Origin: Xylocopa sonorina
Lineage: Eukaryota; Arthropoda; Insecta; Hymenoptera; Apidae
Length of the DNA: 64,000 nucleotides
NCBI RefSeq assembly: GCF_050948175.1
Contig: NW_027490217.1
Span: 1 to 64,000 of the forward strand
Direction: 5' to 3'
The notes beneath the pieces were generated by a model. That model worked only from the letters and a program-made list of their open reading frames with translations. It did no database searches and was not told the origin of the DNA. The translations under genes and the position numbers were made by a program. The number at the start of each line of letters is the position of its first letter. Position 1 is the stretch's first letter. Shown here piece by piece: positions 1 through 11,088 of the stretch.

Positions 1-897
1 TCTACGTATCGAAGCTATAGAGTTCTCATGCTTCTTAAAACGGGATATCGCATCTCATTTCTATGTTTCATGATAAGATATAATATTCATTGCGAAGTGT
101 TATGTATACCTCGTATTCGCTTCAAAAGAATGTAAATGCGACGCTTGTATGCTAGGAAATAGCGTTTGCAAATGTCTACGTGTCGTAGCAGTAGAGTTCT
201 CATGCTTCTTAAGACGGGATATCGCATCTCATTTCTATGTTTCATGATAAGATACAATATACATTGCGAAGTGTCATGTATTCTCGTCTACACTTCAAAT
301 GAATGTAAATGCGACACTTCCTTGCTGGGAAATAGCGTTTGCAGATGTCTACGTATCGTAGCATTAGAGTTCTCATGCTTCTTAAGACGGGATATCGCAT
401 CTCATTTCTATGTTTCATGATAAGGTACAATATTCATTGCGAACTGTCATGTATTCTCGTCTACACTTCAAATGAATGTAAATGCGACACTTCCTTGCTG
501 GGAAGTAGCGTTTGCAGATGGCTACGTATCGTAGCATTAGAGTTCTCATGCTTCTTAAGACGGGATATCGCATCTCATTTCTATGTTTCATGATAAGATA
601 TAGTATTCATTGTGCAATGTTATGTATAGCTCGCATTCACTTCAAAAGAATGAAAATGCGACACTTCCTTGCTAGGATATAGCGCTTGCAGATGTCTACG
701 TATCGTAGCATTAGAGTTCTCATGCTTCTTAAAACGGGATATCGCATCTCATATCTATGTTTCATGATAAGATATAATATTCATTGTGAAGTGTCATGTA
801 TTCTCGTCTACACGTCAAAAGAATGTAAATGCAACACTTCCTTGCTAGGGAATAGCGTTTCCAGATGTCTACGTATCGAAGCAATAGAGTTCTAATG
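1..897 (-). repeat. Inverted-orientation satellite block, about 5 monomers
   Basis: Read on the minus strand, this stretch is the same 174-bp satellite as the main array: on the + strand it shows gatatcgcatctcatttc, tttcatgataagatataata and tgtaaatgcgacacttcc, the reverse complements of main-array motifs. Monomers repeat about every 173-174 bases; those starting near 166 and 339 are almost identical neighbours. Several carry edge-type (class C-like) variants, for example tacctcgtattcgcttc and gctcgcattcacttc, which otherwise occur at the far right of the window. The monomer palindrome reads gggatatcgc here, so one arm is broken. The block stops abruptly near 897, after gttctaatg. Short minus- and plus-strand open frames inside it are accidental. 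It presumably continues left of the window. Confidence 0.93.
166..511 (-). repeat. Adjacent near-identical monomer pair in the inverted block
   Basis: Two consecutive monomers, 166-338 and 339-511, are offset by 173 bases and differ at only a few positions (for example cgtgtcgtagcagtag against cgtatcgtagcattag). Both share the change to gacgggatatcgc, which breaks the usual 10-bp palindrome. This points to a recent single-monomer duplication inside the inverted block. Confidence 0.75.
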
Positions 898-1180
898 GGG
901 AGGGATATAGGTCCTTCTCACACCCGAGAACCATCCTGTTTGTCTCCATGGACTATGGCAGCGGTCTTATCGTTGCAGAGCTCTGGATCCTATCCTTCGG
1001 GCTTCAGTGTCTCTTCTTGCTCACTTCCCGACTCCTCCACCGTCGAGCCTGTCACGCTACCTCGGCGCACAGCCTTTCCGCGAACCTGCGGTCTTATTAT
1101 CCGCCGAAGAGACGTCTTATGGGTCGCTTCTTCCATCAGCTCGCCAGTCTAATCCGTAAAACGGAGAGAGAGAAACGAAC

Positions 1181-1200
1181 GGGGGGGGGGGGGGGGGGGG
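1181..1200 (+). repeat. Poly-G run, 20 bases
   Basis: An uninterrupted run of 20 G follows gagagagagaaacgaac, so a short GA-rich stretch sits next to it. Runs like this can form G-quadruplexes and are prone to length error in sequencing, so the exact length is uncertain. Confidence 0.9.
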
Positions 1201-1308
1201 AAGGTCTACCATCGTGTATTTCACGCTCCTCGCAAATACAGCTATCGCGATGGTCCGTGTCACGCTTCTCGCATGGGTGGTGATCTGCGAGCTAGTCTAA
1301 CCGAAGCA

Positions 1309-1324
1309 GGGGGGGGGGGGGGGG
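1309..1324 (+). repeat. Poly-G run, 16 bases
   Basis: A second uninterrupted G run, about 110 bases after the first, between ccgaagca and tgagcgagc. Two G runs this close on the same strand could fold or stall replication together. The length may be unreliable. Confidence 0.9.
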
Positions 1325-1539
1325 TGAGCGAGCCTTTTGACTTCATCACGTCACAGTACATACAAATTTGCGATTAAGTAGCTATGTGTTCAAATTCAAT
1401 TCCGAATAATGCACTAAAAAGCATCCCAGATAACAAACGGCAAGATGGTAGCGACACCATGCCGGCACTATATTGCCACTTCCGAGGAGTGTCAACTGAT
1501 TCGTAGTCATCTGTGACCGGATTCGTTGACTAAAATGCC

Positions 1540-1562
1540 AGAACGTGTTACCAGCACGTTCT
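1540..1562. repeat. Short inverted repeat, 8-bp arms
   Basis: agaacgtg (1,540-1,547) and cacgttct (1,555-1,562) are perfect reverse complements separated by 7 bases (ttaccag). It could form a small hairpin. Nothing links it to a terminator or gene, and a repeat of this size can arise by chance. Confidence 0.6.
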
Positions 1563-1689
1563 AGACAAGCGAATCGCAGAACCAGCACCATGGTGACACG
1601 CGTATCATCGCTCCATTCATGAATCTCCTCAGCAATGACGCAGGATCACATTTGGCAATGGGGAACCTGTGCTTTCATACAAATTAGAT

Positions 1690-2160
1690 CCGTTAGATGT
1701 CAGTAGATGTTCAGCATATGAGTATTGATAGACATTTTGATGGTCGTTTTCCTATATTTATAGTTATTGAGCGAGTCGTATATATTTCTTTCAATCCATC
1801 ATAGACTAAAAATATTATTTATAAAAAAAATATTACTTATAAAATAAAAATTCATGCTGTTGCGTCCCTAACTTCGCCTTGTGTAATTTTTGAAATAACA
1901 TGCTGTCGTCGTATTTAATGTAACCCTCAATTGCATGAATTTGTAACAATAAATTGAAGAAAATATATATAAAATAAGTTTATATATTTTTATGACAAAG
2001 TAATTATCGACTTTATGGAAAAAATCGCCCTATCGAGCTAGTTTATAGAAAATAATAAAATCGAGTTCTTATATCTTTGTTTTGTGCCGGTGTATCTATA
2101 TTGGAATCAAAATAAATAAATTGCACAGTTTAGTCATTTTTCATATTTGCTTATAATTTT
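1690..2160. other. AT-rich non-coding stretch
   Basis: Runs of A and T dominate (for example aaatattatttataaaaaaa and aaaatatatataaaataag), with no open frame of note and no satellite homology. An AATAAA occurs near 1,950 but there is no gene for it to serve. I see nothing functional here. Confidence 0.7.
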
Positions 2161-2243
2161 TATGGAAACAGCTTCCCCATTAGTAAATATCAGCCTACGC
2201 CACAACCACGCGTGTAGCTATGGTGAGCTGATAGTGTCATTGT

Positions 2244-2253
2244 CACGGCCGTG
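2244..2253. repeat. 10-bp perfect palindrome in the spacer
   Basis: cacggccgtg is its own reverse complement. It lies in the right part of the spacer in a GC-richer patch. Its size allows chance occurrence, and no protein-binding role is supported. Confidence 0.45.
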
Positions 2254-2736
2254 TAGCCCGTGTGCTATATCTCGGTGCTTTAATAATGCCGTGATACGAA
2301 TGCCGCCCCAGTACTAACAGTATGCCATTTCGAAAGCTGAGTAGGAGCACTTTGTTAGCACAGTTCTGTCACGGAATTCGTTCCATCCGTTGTCATTGGC
2401 GTGCCAATCGCTGGCTGTTTGGGATATTGTAGTGCATGAGGCAGACTTGTTCCTTATCATCGTCATGGAGATGGATTTTCACTCCCCCCTTTTTGAATTT
2501 TATAAATTATTGTTTGGAATCTTTGCCGTTTCTGTATCTCTATGACCGCATTGTGGATTCAACTTATATCGCGTATTAAGGAGCATTAGGACTCTATCGC
2601 TACGATACCTAGACATCTGCAGACGCTATTTCCTAGCAAGGAAGTGTCGCATTTACATTCATTTGAAGTGTAGACGAGGAATACATGACACTTCGCAAAT
2701 CATATTATATCTTACCATGAAACATTGAATTGAGAT

Positions 2737-2746
2737 GCGATATCGC
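2737..2746. repeat. Monomer dyad box 1 (gcgatatcgc), example copy
   Basis: gcgatatcgc is a perfect 10-bp palindrome at monomer positions 158-167, present in most class A monomers (this is an early example). Class B monomers have gcaatatctc or gctatatctc instead, edge monomers often gcgatatcac or gcgatatctc, and the left inverted block gcgatatccc, so its presence distinguishes monomer classes. It could be a protein-binding dyad. No match to a named motif is claimed. Confidence 0.8.
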
Positions 2747-2773
2747 GTATTAAGAATCACAAGAACTCCATTG

Positions 2774-2786
2774 CTACGATACGTAG
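2774..2786. repeat. Monomer dyad box 2 (ctacgatacgtag), example copy
   Basis: ctacg and cgtag are reverse complements separated by ata, at monomer positions 21-33. The dyad is intact only in monomers with g at position 30. The alternative c gives cctag and breaks the right arm. The variant is linked to positions 43 and 56. Confidence 0.7.
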
Positions 2787-2803
2787 ACATCTGCAAACGC
2801 TAT

Positions 2804-2817
2804 TTCCTTGCAAGGAA
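2804..2817. repeat. Monomer dyad box 3 (ttccttgcaaggaa), example copy
   Basis: ttccttgcaaggaa is a perfect 14-bp palindrome at monomer positions 51-64. It is intact in monomers with t at position 56. The common alternatives ttcctagcaaggaa and ttcctagcgaggaa break it. It tends to be intact in the same monomers as the 21-33 dyad, so dyad-rich and dyad-poor monomers are interspersed along the array. Confidence 0.75.
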
Positions 2818-5800
2818 GTGTCGCATTTACATTCATTTGAAGTGTAGACGAGGAATACATAACACTTCGCAAATCATATTATATCTTACCATGAAACATA
2901 GAAATGAGATGCGATATCGCGTATTAAGAAGCATTAGAAATCTATTGCCACGATACCTAGACATCTGCAGACGCTATTTCCTAGCAAGGAAGTGTCGCAT
3001 TTACATTCATTTGAAGTGTAGACGAGGAATACATAACACTTCGCAAATCATATTATATCTTACCATGAAACATAGAAATGAGATGCGATATCGCGTTTTA
3101 AGAATCATAAAAACTCTATTGCTACGATACGTAGACATCTGCAAACGCTATTTCCTAGCGAGGAAGTGTCGCTTTCACATTCACTTGAAGTGTAGACGAG
3201 GAATACATGCCACTTCGCAAATCATATTATATCTTACCATGAAACATAGAATTGAGATGCGATATCGCGTTTTAAGAATCATAAGAACTCCATTGCTACG
3301 ATACGTAGACATCTGCAAACGCTATTTCCTAGCAAGGAAGTGTCGCATTTACATTCATTTGAAGTGTAGACGAGGAATACATAGCACTTCGCAAATCATA
3401 TTATATTATACTATGAAACATAGAAATGAGATGCGATATCGCGTTTTAAGAATCATAAGAACCCTATTGCTACGATACGTAGACATCTGCAAACGCTATT
3501 TCCTTGCAAGGAAGTGTCGCATTTACATTCATTTGAATCGTAGACGAGGAATGCATAACACTTCGCAACGAATATTATATCTTATCATGAAAGATAGATA
3601 TGAGATGCTATATCTCGTTTTAAGAAGAATTTGAACTCTATTGCTACGATACCTAGACATCTGCAGACGCTATTTCTTTGCAAGGAAGTGTCGCATTTAC
3701 ATTCATTTGAATTGTAGACGAGGAATGCATAACACTTCGCAATGAATATTATATCTTATCACGAAACATAGATATGAGATGCAATATCTCGATTTAAGAA
3801 CCATTAGAACTCTATTGCTACGATACCTAGACATCTGCAGACGCTATTTCCTAGCAGGGAAGTGTCGCATTTACAATCATTTGAAGTGTAGACGAGGAAT
3901 ACATAACACTTCGCAAATCATATTATATCTTATCATGAAAGATAGATATGAGATGCTATATCTCGTTTTAAGAAGAATTTGAACTCTATTGCTACGATAC
4001 CTAGACATCTGCAGACGCTATTTCCTAGCAAGGAAGTGCCGCATTTACATTCATTTGAAGTGTAGACGAGGAATACATGACACTTCGCAAATCATGTTAT
4101 ATCTTACCATGAAACATAGAAATGAGATGCGATATCGCGTTTTAAGGATCATAAAAACTCTATTGCTACGATACGTAGACATCTGCAAACGCTATTTCCT
4201 AGCGAGGAAGTGTCGCTTTCACATTCATTTGAAGTGCAGACGAGGAATACATGACACTTCGCAAATCATATTATATCTTACCATGAAACATAGAATTGAG
4301 ATGCGATATCGCGTATTAAGAATCATAAGAACTCCATTGCTACGATACGTAGACATCTGCAAACGCTATTTCCTTGCAAGGAAGTGTCGCATTTACATTC
4401 ATTTGAAGTGTAGACGAGGAATACATGACACTTTGCAAATCATATTATATCTTACCATGAAACATAGAATTGAGATGCGATATCGCGTTTTAAGTAGCAT
4501 TAGAACACTGTTGCTACGATAGGTAGACATCTGCAAACGCTGTTTCCTTACAAGGAAGTGTCGCATTTACATTCATTCGAAGTGTAGACGAGGAATACAT
4601 AACACGTCGCAAATCATATTATATCTTACGATGAAACATAGAAATGAGATGCGATTTCGCGTTTTAAGAAGCATCAGAACTCTATTGCTACGATACCTAG
4701 ACATCTGCAGACGCTATTTCCTAGCAAGGAAGTGTCGCATTTACATTCATTTGAAGTGTAGACGAGGAATACATGACACTTCGCAAATCATATTATATCT
4801 TACCATGAAACATAGAAGTGAGATGCGATATCGCGTTTTACGAATCATAAGAACTCTATTGCTACGATACGTAGGCATCTACAAACGCTATTTCCTTGCA
4901 GGGAAGTGTCGCATTTACATTCATTTGAAGTGTAGACGAGGAATACATGACACTTCGCAAATCATATTATATCTTACCATGAAACGTAGAAATGAGATGC
5001 GATATCGCGTTTTAAGAAGCACTAGAACTCTATTGCTACGATACCTAGGTATCTGCAGACGCTATTTCCTAGCAAGGAAGTGTCGCATTTACATTCATTT
5101 GAAGTGTAGACGAGGAATACATGACACTTCGCAAATCATATTATATCTTACCATGAAACATAGGAATGAGATGCGATATCGCGTTTTAAGAAGCATTAGA
5201 AAGCTATTGCTACGATACGTAGACATCTGCAAACGCTATTTCCTAGCGAGGAAGTATCGCATTCACATTCATTTGAAGTGTAGACGAGGAATACATGACA
5301 CTTCGCAAATCATATTATATCTTACCATGAAACATAGAAATGAGATGCGATATCGCGTTTTAAGAATCATAAGAACTCTATTGCTACGATAGGTAGACAT
5401 CTGCAAACGCTATTTCCTTGCAAGGAAGTGTCGCATTTACATTCATTTGAAGTATAGACGAGGAATACATAACACTTCGCAAATCATATTACATCTTACC
5501 ATGAAACATAGAAATGAGATGCGATATCGCGTTTTAATATGCATTAGAACTCTATTGCTACGATACCTAGATATCTGCAGACGCTATTTCCTAGCAAGGA
5601 AGTGTGGCATTTACATTCATTTGAAGTGTAGACGAGGAATACATAACACTTCGCAAATCATATTATATCTTACCATGAAACATAGAAATGAGATGCGATA
5701 TGGCGTTTTAGGAAGCATTACAACTCTATTGCTACGATAGGTAGACATCTGCAAACGCTATTTCCTTGCAAGGAAGTGCGGCATTTACATTCATTTGAAG

Positions 5801-6479
5801 TGTAGACGAGGAATACATAACACTTCGCAAATCATATTATATCTTACCATGAAACATAGAAATGAGATGCGATATCGCGTTTTAAGAAGCATTAGAACTC
5901 TATCGCTACGATACCTAGACATCTGCAGACGCTATTTCCTAGCAAGGAAGTGTCGCATTTACATTCATCTGAAGTGTAGACGAGGAATACATAACACTTC
6001 GCAAGTCATATTATATCTTACAATGAAATATAGAAATGAGATGCGATATAGCGTTTTAAGAAGCATTTTAACTCTATCGCTACGATACCTAGACATCTGC
6101 AGACGCTATTTCCTAGCAAGGAAGTGTCGCATTTACATTCATTTGAAGTGTAGACGAGGAATACATGACACTTCGCAAATCATATTATATCTTACCATGA
6201 AACATAGAAGTGAGATGCGATATCGCGTTTTACGAATCATAAGAACTCTATTGCTACGATACGTAGACATCTACAAACGATATTTCCTTGCAGGGAAGTG
6301 TCGCATTTACATTCATTTGAAGTGTAGACGAGGAATACATGACACTTCGCAAATCATATTATATCTTACCATGAAACGTAGAAATGAGATGCGATATCGC
6401 GTTATAAGAAGAATTAGTACTCTATTGCTACGATACCTAGGCATCTGCAGACGCTATTTCTTTGCAAGGAAGTGTCGCA

Positions 6480-7820
6480 TTTACATTCATTTGTAGTGTA
6501 GACGAGGAATATATAACACTTCGCAAATCATATTATATCTTACCATGAAACATAGAAATGAGATGCGATATCGCGTTTTAGGAATCATAAGAACACTATT
6601 GCTACGATACGTAGACATCTGCAAACGCTATTTCCATGCGAGGAAGTGTCGCATTCACATTCATTTGAAGTGTAGACGAGGAATACATGACACTTCGCAA
6701 ATCATATTATATCTTACCATGAAACATTGAATTGAGATGCGATATCGCGTATTAAGAATCACAAGAACTCCATTGCTACGATACGTAGACATCTGCAAAC
6801 GCTATTTCCTTGCAAGGAAGTGTCGCACTTACATTCGTTTGAATCGTAGGCGAGGAATACATAACACTTCGCAATGAATATTATATCTTATCATGAAAGA
6901 TAGATATGAGATGCTATATCTCGTTTTAAGAAGAATTTGAACTCTATTGCTACGATACCTAGACATCTGCAGACGCTATTTCCTAGCAAGGAAGTGTGGC
7001 ATTTACATTCATTTGAAGTGTAGACGAGGAATACATAACACTTCGCAAATCATATTATATCTTACCATGAAACATAGAAATGAGATGCGATATCGCGTTC
7101 TAAGAAGCGTTAGTACTCCATTGCTACGATACCTAGACATCTGCAGACGCTATTTCCTAGCAAGGAAGTGTCGCATTTACATTCATTTGAAGTGTAGACG
7201 AGGAATACATGACACTTCGCAAATCATATTTTATCTTACCATGAACCATAGAAATGAGTTGCGATATCGCGTTTTAAGAATCATAAGAACTCTATAGCTA
7301 CGATACGTAGACATCTGCAAACGCTATTTCCAAGCGAGGAAGTGTCGCATTCACATTCATTTGTAGTGTAGACGAGGAATATATAACACTTCGCAAATCA
7401 TATTATATCTTACCATGAAACATAGAAATGAGATGCGATATCGCGTTTTAGGAATCATAAGAACACTATTGCTACGATACGTAGACATCTGCAAACGCTA
7501 TTTCCAAGCGAGGAAGTGTCGCATTCACATTCATTTGAAGTGTAGACGAGGAATACATGACACTTCGCAAATCATATTACATCTTACCATGAAACATTGA
7601 ATTGAGATGCGATATCGCGTATTAAGAATCACAAGCACTCCATTGCTACGATACGTAGACATCTGCAAACGCTATTTCCTTGCAAGGAAGTGTCGCACTT
7701 ACATTCATTTGAATCGTAGACGAGGAATACATAACACTTCGCAATGAATATTATATCTTATCATGAAAGATAGATATGAGATGCTATATCTCGTTTTAAG
7801 AAGAACTTGAACTCTATTGC
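6480..7820 (+). repeat. 5-monomer tandem duplication (870-bp offset)
   Basis: About 6,480-6,950 matches 7,350-7,820 at an 870-base offset (5 x 174). Shared private variants are ttgtagtgtagacgagg with gaatatataac, gttttaggaatcataag, and aaacattgaattgag, which introduces a stop. The two differ at a few sites such as ttccatgcg against ttccaagcg. The same block recurs near 13,490, 6,092 bp after the second copy (35 x 174 + 2). Confidence 0.75.
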
Positions 7821-7869
7821 TACGATACCTAGACATCTGCAGACGCCATTTCCTAGCAAGGAAGTGCCG

Positions 7870-10800
7870 CATTTACATTCATTTGAAGTGTAGACGAGGA
7901 ATACATGACACTTCGCAAATCATATTATATCTTACCATGAAACATAGAAATGAGCTGCGATATCGCGTTTTAAGAATCATAAAAACTCTATTGCTACGAT
8001 ACGTAGACATCTGCAAACGCTATTTCCTAACGAGGAAGTGTCGCTTTCACATTCATTTGAAGTGTAGACGAGGAATACATGACACTTCGCAAATCATATT
8101 ATATCTTACCATGAAACATAGAATTGAGATGCGATATCGCGTTTTAAGAATCATAAGAACTCCATTGCTACGATACGTAGACATCTGCAAACGCTATTTC
8201 CTAGCAAGGAAGTGTCGCATTTACATTCATTTGAAGTGTAGACGAGGAATACATGACACTTCGCAAATCATATTTTATCTTACCATGAACCATAGAAATG
8301 AGTTGCGATATCGCGTTTTAAGAATCATAAGAACTCTATAGCTACGATACGTAGACATCTGCTAACGCTATTTCCAAGCGAGGAAGTGTCGCATTCACAT
8401 TCATTTGAAGTGTTGACGAGGAATACATAACACTTCGCAAATCATATTATATCTTACCATGAAACATAGAAATCAGATGCGATATCGCGTTTTAAGAAGC
8501 ATTAGAACTCTATTGCTACGATACCTAGGCATCTGCAGACGCTATTTCTTTTGCAAGGAAGTGTCGCATTTACATTCATTTGTAGTGTAGACGAGGAATA
8601 TATAACACTTCGCAAATCATATTATATCTTACCATGAAACATAGAAATCAGATGCGATATCGCGTTTTAAGAAGCATTAGAACTCTATTGCTACGATACC
8701 TAGGCATCTGCAGACGCTATTTCTTTGCAAGGAAGTGTCGCATTTACATTCATTTGTAGTGTAGACGAGGAATATATAACACTTCGCAATGAATATTATA
8801 TCTTATCATGAAAGATAGAATTGAGATGCGATATCGCGTATTAAGAATCATAAGAACTCCATTGCTACGATACGTAGACATCTGCAAACGCTATTTCCAA
8901 GCGAGGAAGTGTCGCATTCACATACATTTGAAGTGTTGACGAGGAATACATAACACTTCGCAAATCATATTATATCTTACCATGAAACATAGAAATGAGA
9001 TGCGATATCGCGTTTTAAGAAGCATTAGAACTCTATTGCTACGATACCTAGACATCTGCAGACGCTATTTCTTTGCAAGGAAGTGCCGCATTCACATTCA
9101 TTTGAAGTGTAGACGAGGAATACATAACACTTCGCAAATCATATTATATCTTACCATGAAACATAGAAATGAGATGCGATATCGCGTTTTAAGAAGCATT
9201 AGAACTCTATTGCTACGATGCCTAGACATCTGGAAACGCTATTTCATTGCAAGGAAGTGTCGCATTTACATTTATTTGAATCGTAGACGAGAAATGCATA
9301 ACACTTCGCAATGAATATTATATCTTATTATGAAACATAGATATGAGATGCAATATCTCGTTTTAAGAAGCATTTGAACTGTATTGCTACGATACCCAGA
9401 CATCTGCAGACGCTATTTCCTAGCAAGCAAGTGTCGCATTTACATTCATTTGAAGTGTAGACGAGGAATACATGACACTTCGCAAATCATATTATATCTT
9501 ACCATGAAACATAGAAATGAGCTGCGATATCGCGTTTTAAGAATCATAAAAACTCTATTGCTACGATACGTAGACATCTGCAAACGCTATTTCCTAACGA
9601 GGAAGTGTCGCTTTCACATTCATTTGAAGTGTAGACGAGGAATGCATGACACTTCGCAAATCATATTATATCTTACCATGAAACATAGAATTGAGATGCG
9701 ATATCGCGTTTTAAGAATCATAAGAACTCCATTGCTACGATACGTAGACATCTGCAAACGCTATTTCCTAGCAAGGAAGTGTCGCATTTACATTCATTTG
9801 AAGTGTAGACGAGGAATACATGACACTTCGCAAATCATATTTTATCTTACCATGAACCATAGAAATGAGTTGCGATATCGCGTTTTAAGAATCATAAGAA
9901 CTCTATAGCTACGATACGTAGACATCTGCTAACGCTATTTCCAAGCGAGGAAGTGTCGCATTCACATTCATTTGAAGTGTTGACGAGGAATACATAACAC
10001 TTCGCAAATCATATTATATCTTACCATGAAACATAGAAATCAGATGCGATATCGCGTTTTAAGAAGCATTAGAACTCTATTGCTACGATACCTAGGCATC
10101 TGCAGACGCTATTTCTTTTGCAAGGAAGTGTCGCATTTACATTCATTTGTAGTGTAGACGAGGAATATATAACACTTCGCAAATCATATTATATCTTACC
10201 ATGAAACATAGAAATCAGATGCGATATCGCGTTTTAAGAAGCATTAGAACTCTATTGCTACGATACCTAGGCATCTGCAGACGCTATTTCTTTGCAAGGA
10301 AGTGTCGCATTTACATTCATTTGTAGTGTAGACGAGGAATATATAACACTTCGCAATGAATATTATATCTTATCATGAAAGATAGAATTGAGATGCGATA
10401 TCGCGTATTAAGAATCATAAGAACTCCATTGCTACGATACGTAGACATCTGCAAACGCTATTTCCAAGCGAGGAAGTGTCGCATTCACATACATTTGAAG
10501 TGTTGACGAGGAATACATAACACTTCGCAAATCATATTATATCTTACCATGAAACATAGAAATGAGATGCGATATCGCGTTTTAAGAAGCATTAGAACTC
10601 TATTGCTACGATACCTAGACATCTGCAGACGCTATTTCTTTGCAAGGAAGTGTCGCATTCACATTCATTTGAAGTGTAGACGAGGAATACATAACACTTC
10701 GCAAATCATATTATATCTTACCATGAAACATAGAAATGAGATGCGATATCGCGTTTTAAGAAGCATTAGAACTCTATTGCTACGATGCCTAGACATCTGG

Positions 10801-11088
10801 AAACGCTATTTCATTGCAAGGAAGTGTCGCATTTACATTTATTTGAATCGTAGACGAGAAATGCATAACACTTCGCAATGAATATTATATCTTATTATGA
10901 AACATAGATATGAGATGCAATATCTCGTTTTAAGAAGCATTTGAACTGTATTGCTACGATACCCAGACATCTGCAGACGCTATTTCCTAGCAAGCAAGTG
11001 TCGCATTTACATTCATTTGAAGTGTAGACGAGGAATACATGACACTTCGCAAATCATATTATATCTTACCATGAAACATAGAAATGAA
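7870..11088 (+). repeat. 9-monomer higher-order unit, two tandem copies (1,567-bp period)
   Basis: About 7,870-9,521 is almost identical to 9,437-11,088 at an offset of 1,567 bases. The period is 9 x 174 + 1 because one monomer has an extra t (atttcttttgcaagg near 8,545 and again near 10,113). Shared markers are gagctgcgatatcgcg, ccatgaaccatagaaatgag, gtgttgacgagg and ctctatagctacg. The left edge is blurred because the first half monomer differs. The copies look more than 98% identical by eye, so the duplication is recent. Confidence 0.88.

Larger units (their letters stand above)
898..2564. other. Non-satellite spacer between divergent satellite arrays
   Basis: This is the only stretch longer than 300 bases without satellite monomers. 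It has a GC-richer left part (about 898-1,330) with two poly-G runs, a mixed part (1,331-1,690), a strongly AT-rich part (about 1,690-2,160) and a mixed right part. No open frame looks like a gene: the + frame at 948-1,283 reads through the first poly-G run as a glycine string, the + frame at 865-1,152 begins inside satellite, and the 69-codon minus frame at 1,382-1,591 has no domain I recognise. No terminal repeats, target-site duplication or transposase were found. Left and right satellites point away from it, and their boundaries lie within about 22 bp of the same monomer phase. It could be unique flanking DNA caught in an inversion, or a decayed transposable element. Confidence 0.8.
2565..6480 (+). 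repeat. Left part of the main array, mostly class A monomers
   Basis: About 22 monomers, mainly class A, with class B or B-like copies around 3,540-3,780. The first monomer at 2,565 is already an ordinary copy, so the array begins abruptly rather than with decayed repeats. An 8-monomer offset (1,392 bp) links about 4,690-5,060 with 6,082-6,452, which share catagaagtgagatgcg, the change to ctacaaacg and gaaacgtagaaatgag. Open frames (for example 2,735-3,634) exist because 174 is divisible by 3. They end at gataggtag or class B stops. Confidence 0.85.

Noticed and set aside
865..1283. Two overlapping + frames of 95 and 111 codons in the spacer
   Set aside because: One begins inside satellite DNA and the other runs through the poly-G tract as a glycine run. 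Neither resembles a known protein.
1382..1591. 69-codon minus-strand frame in the spacer
   Set aside because: Short, with no recognisable domain or gene context. It could be a fragment of a decayed mobile element but I cannot show that.
1945..1956. Polyadenylation signal AATAAA near 1,950
   Set aside because: It lies in AT-rich DNA with no upstream gene, so the hexamer is expected by chance.
898..2564. Spacer as an intact transposon or retrotransposon
   Set aside because: No terminal inverted or long terminal repeats, no target-site duplication, no reverse transcriptase or transposase frame. A degraded fragment remains possible.
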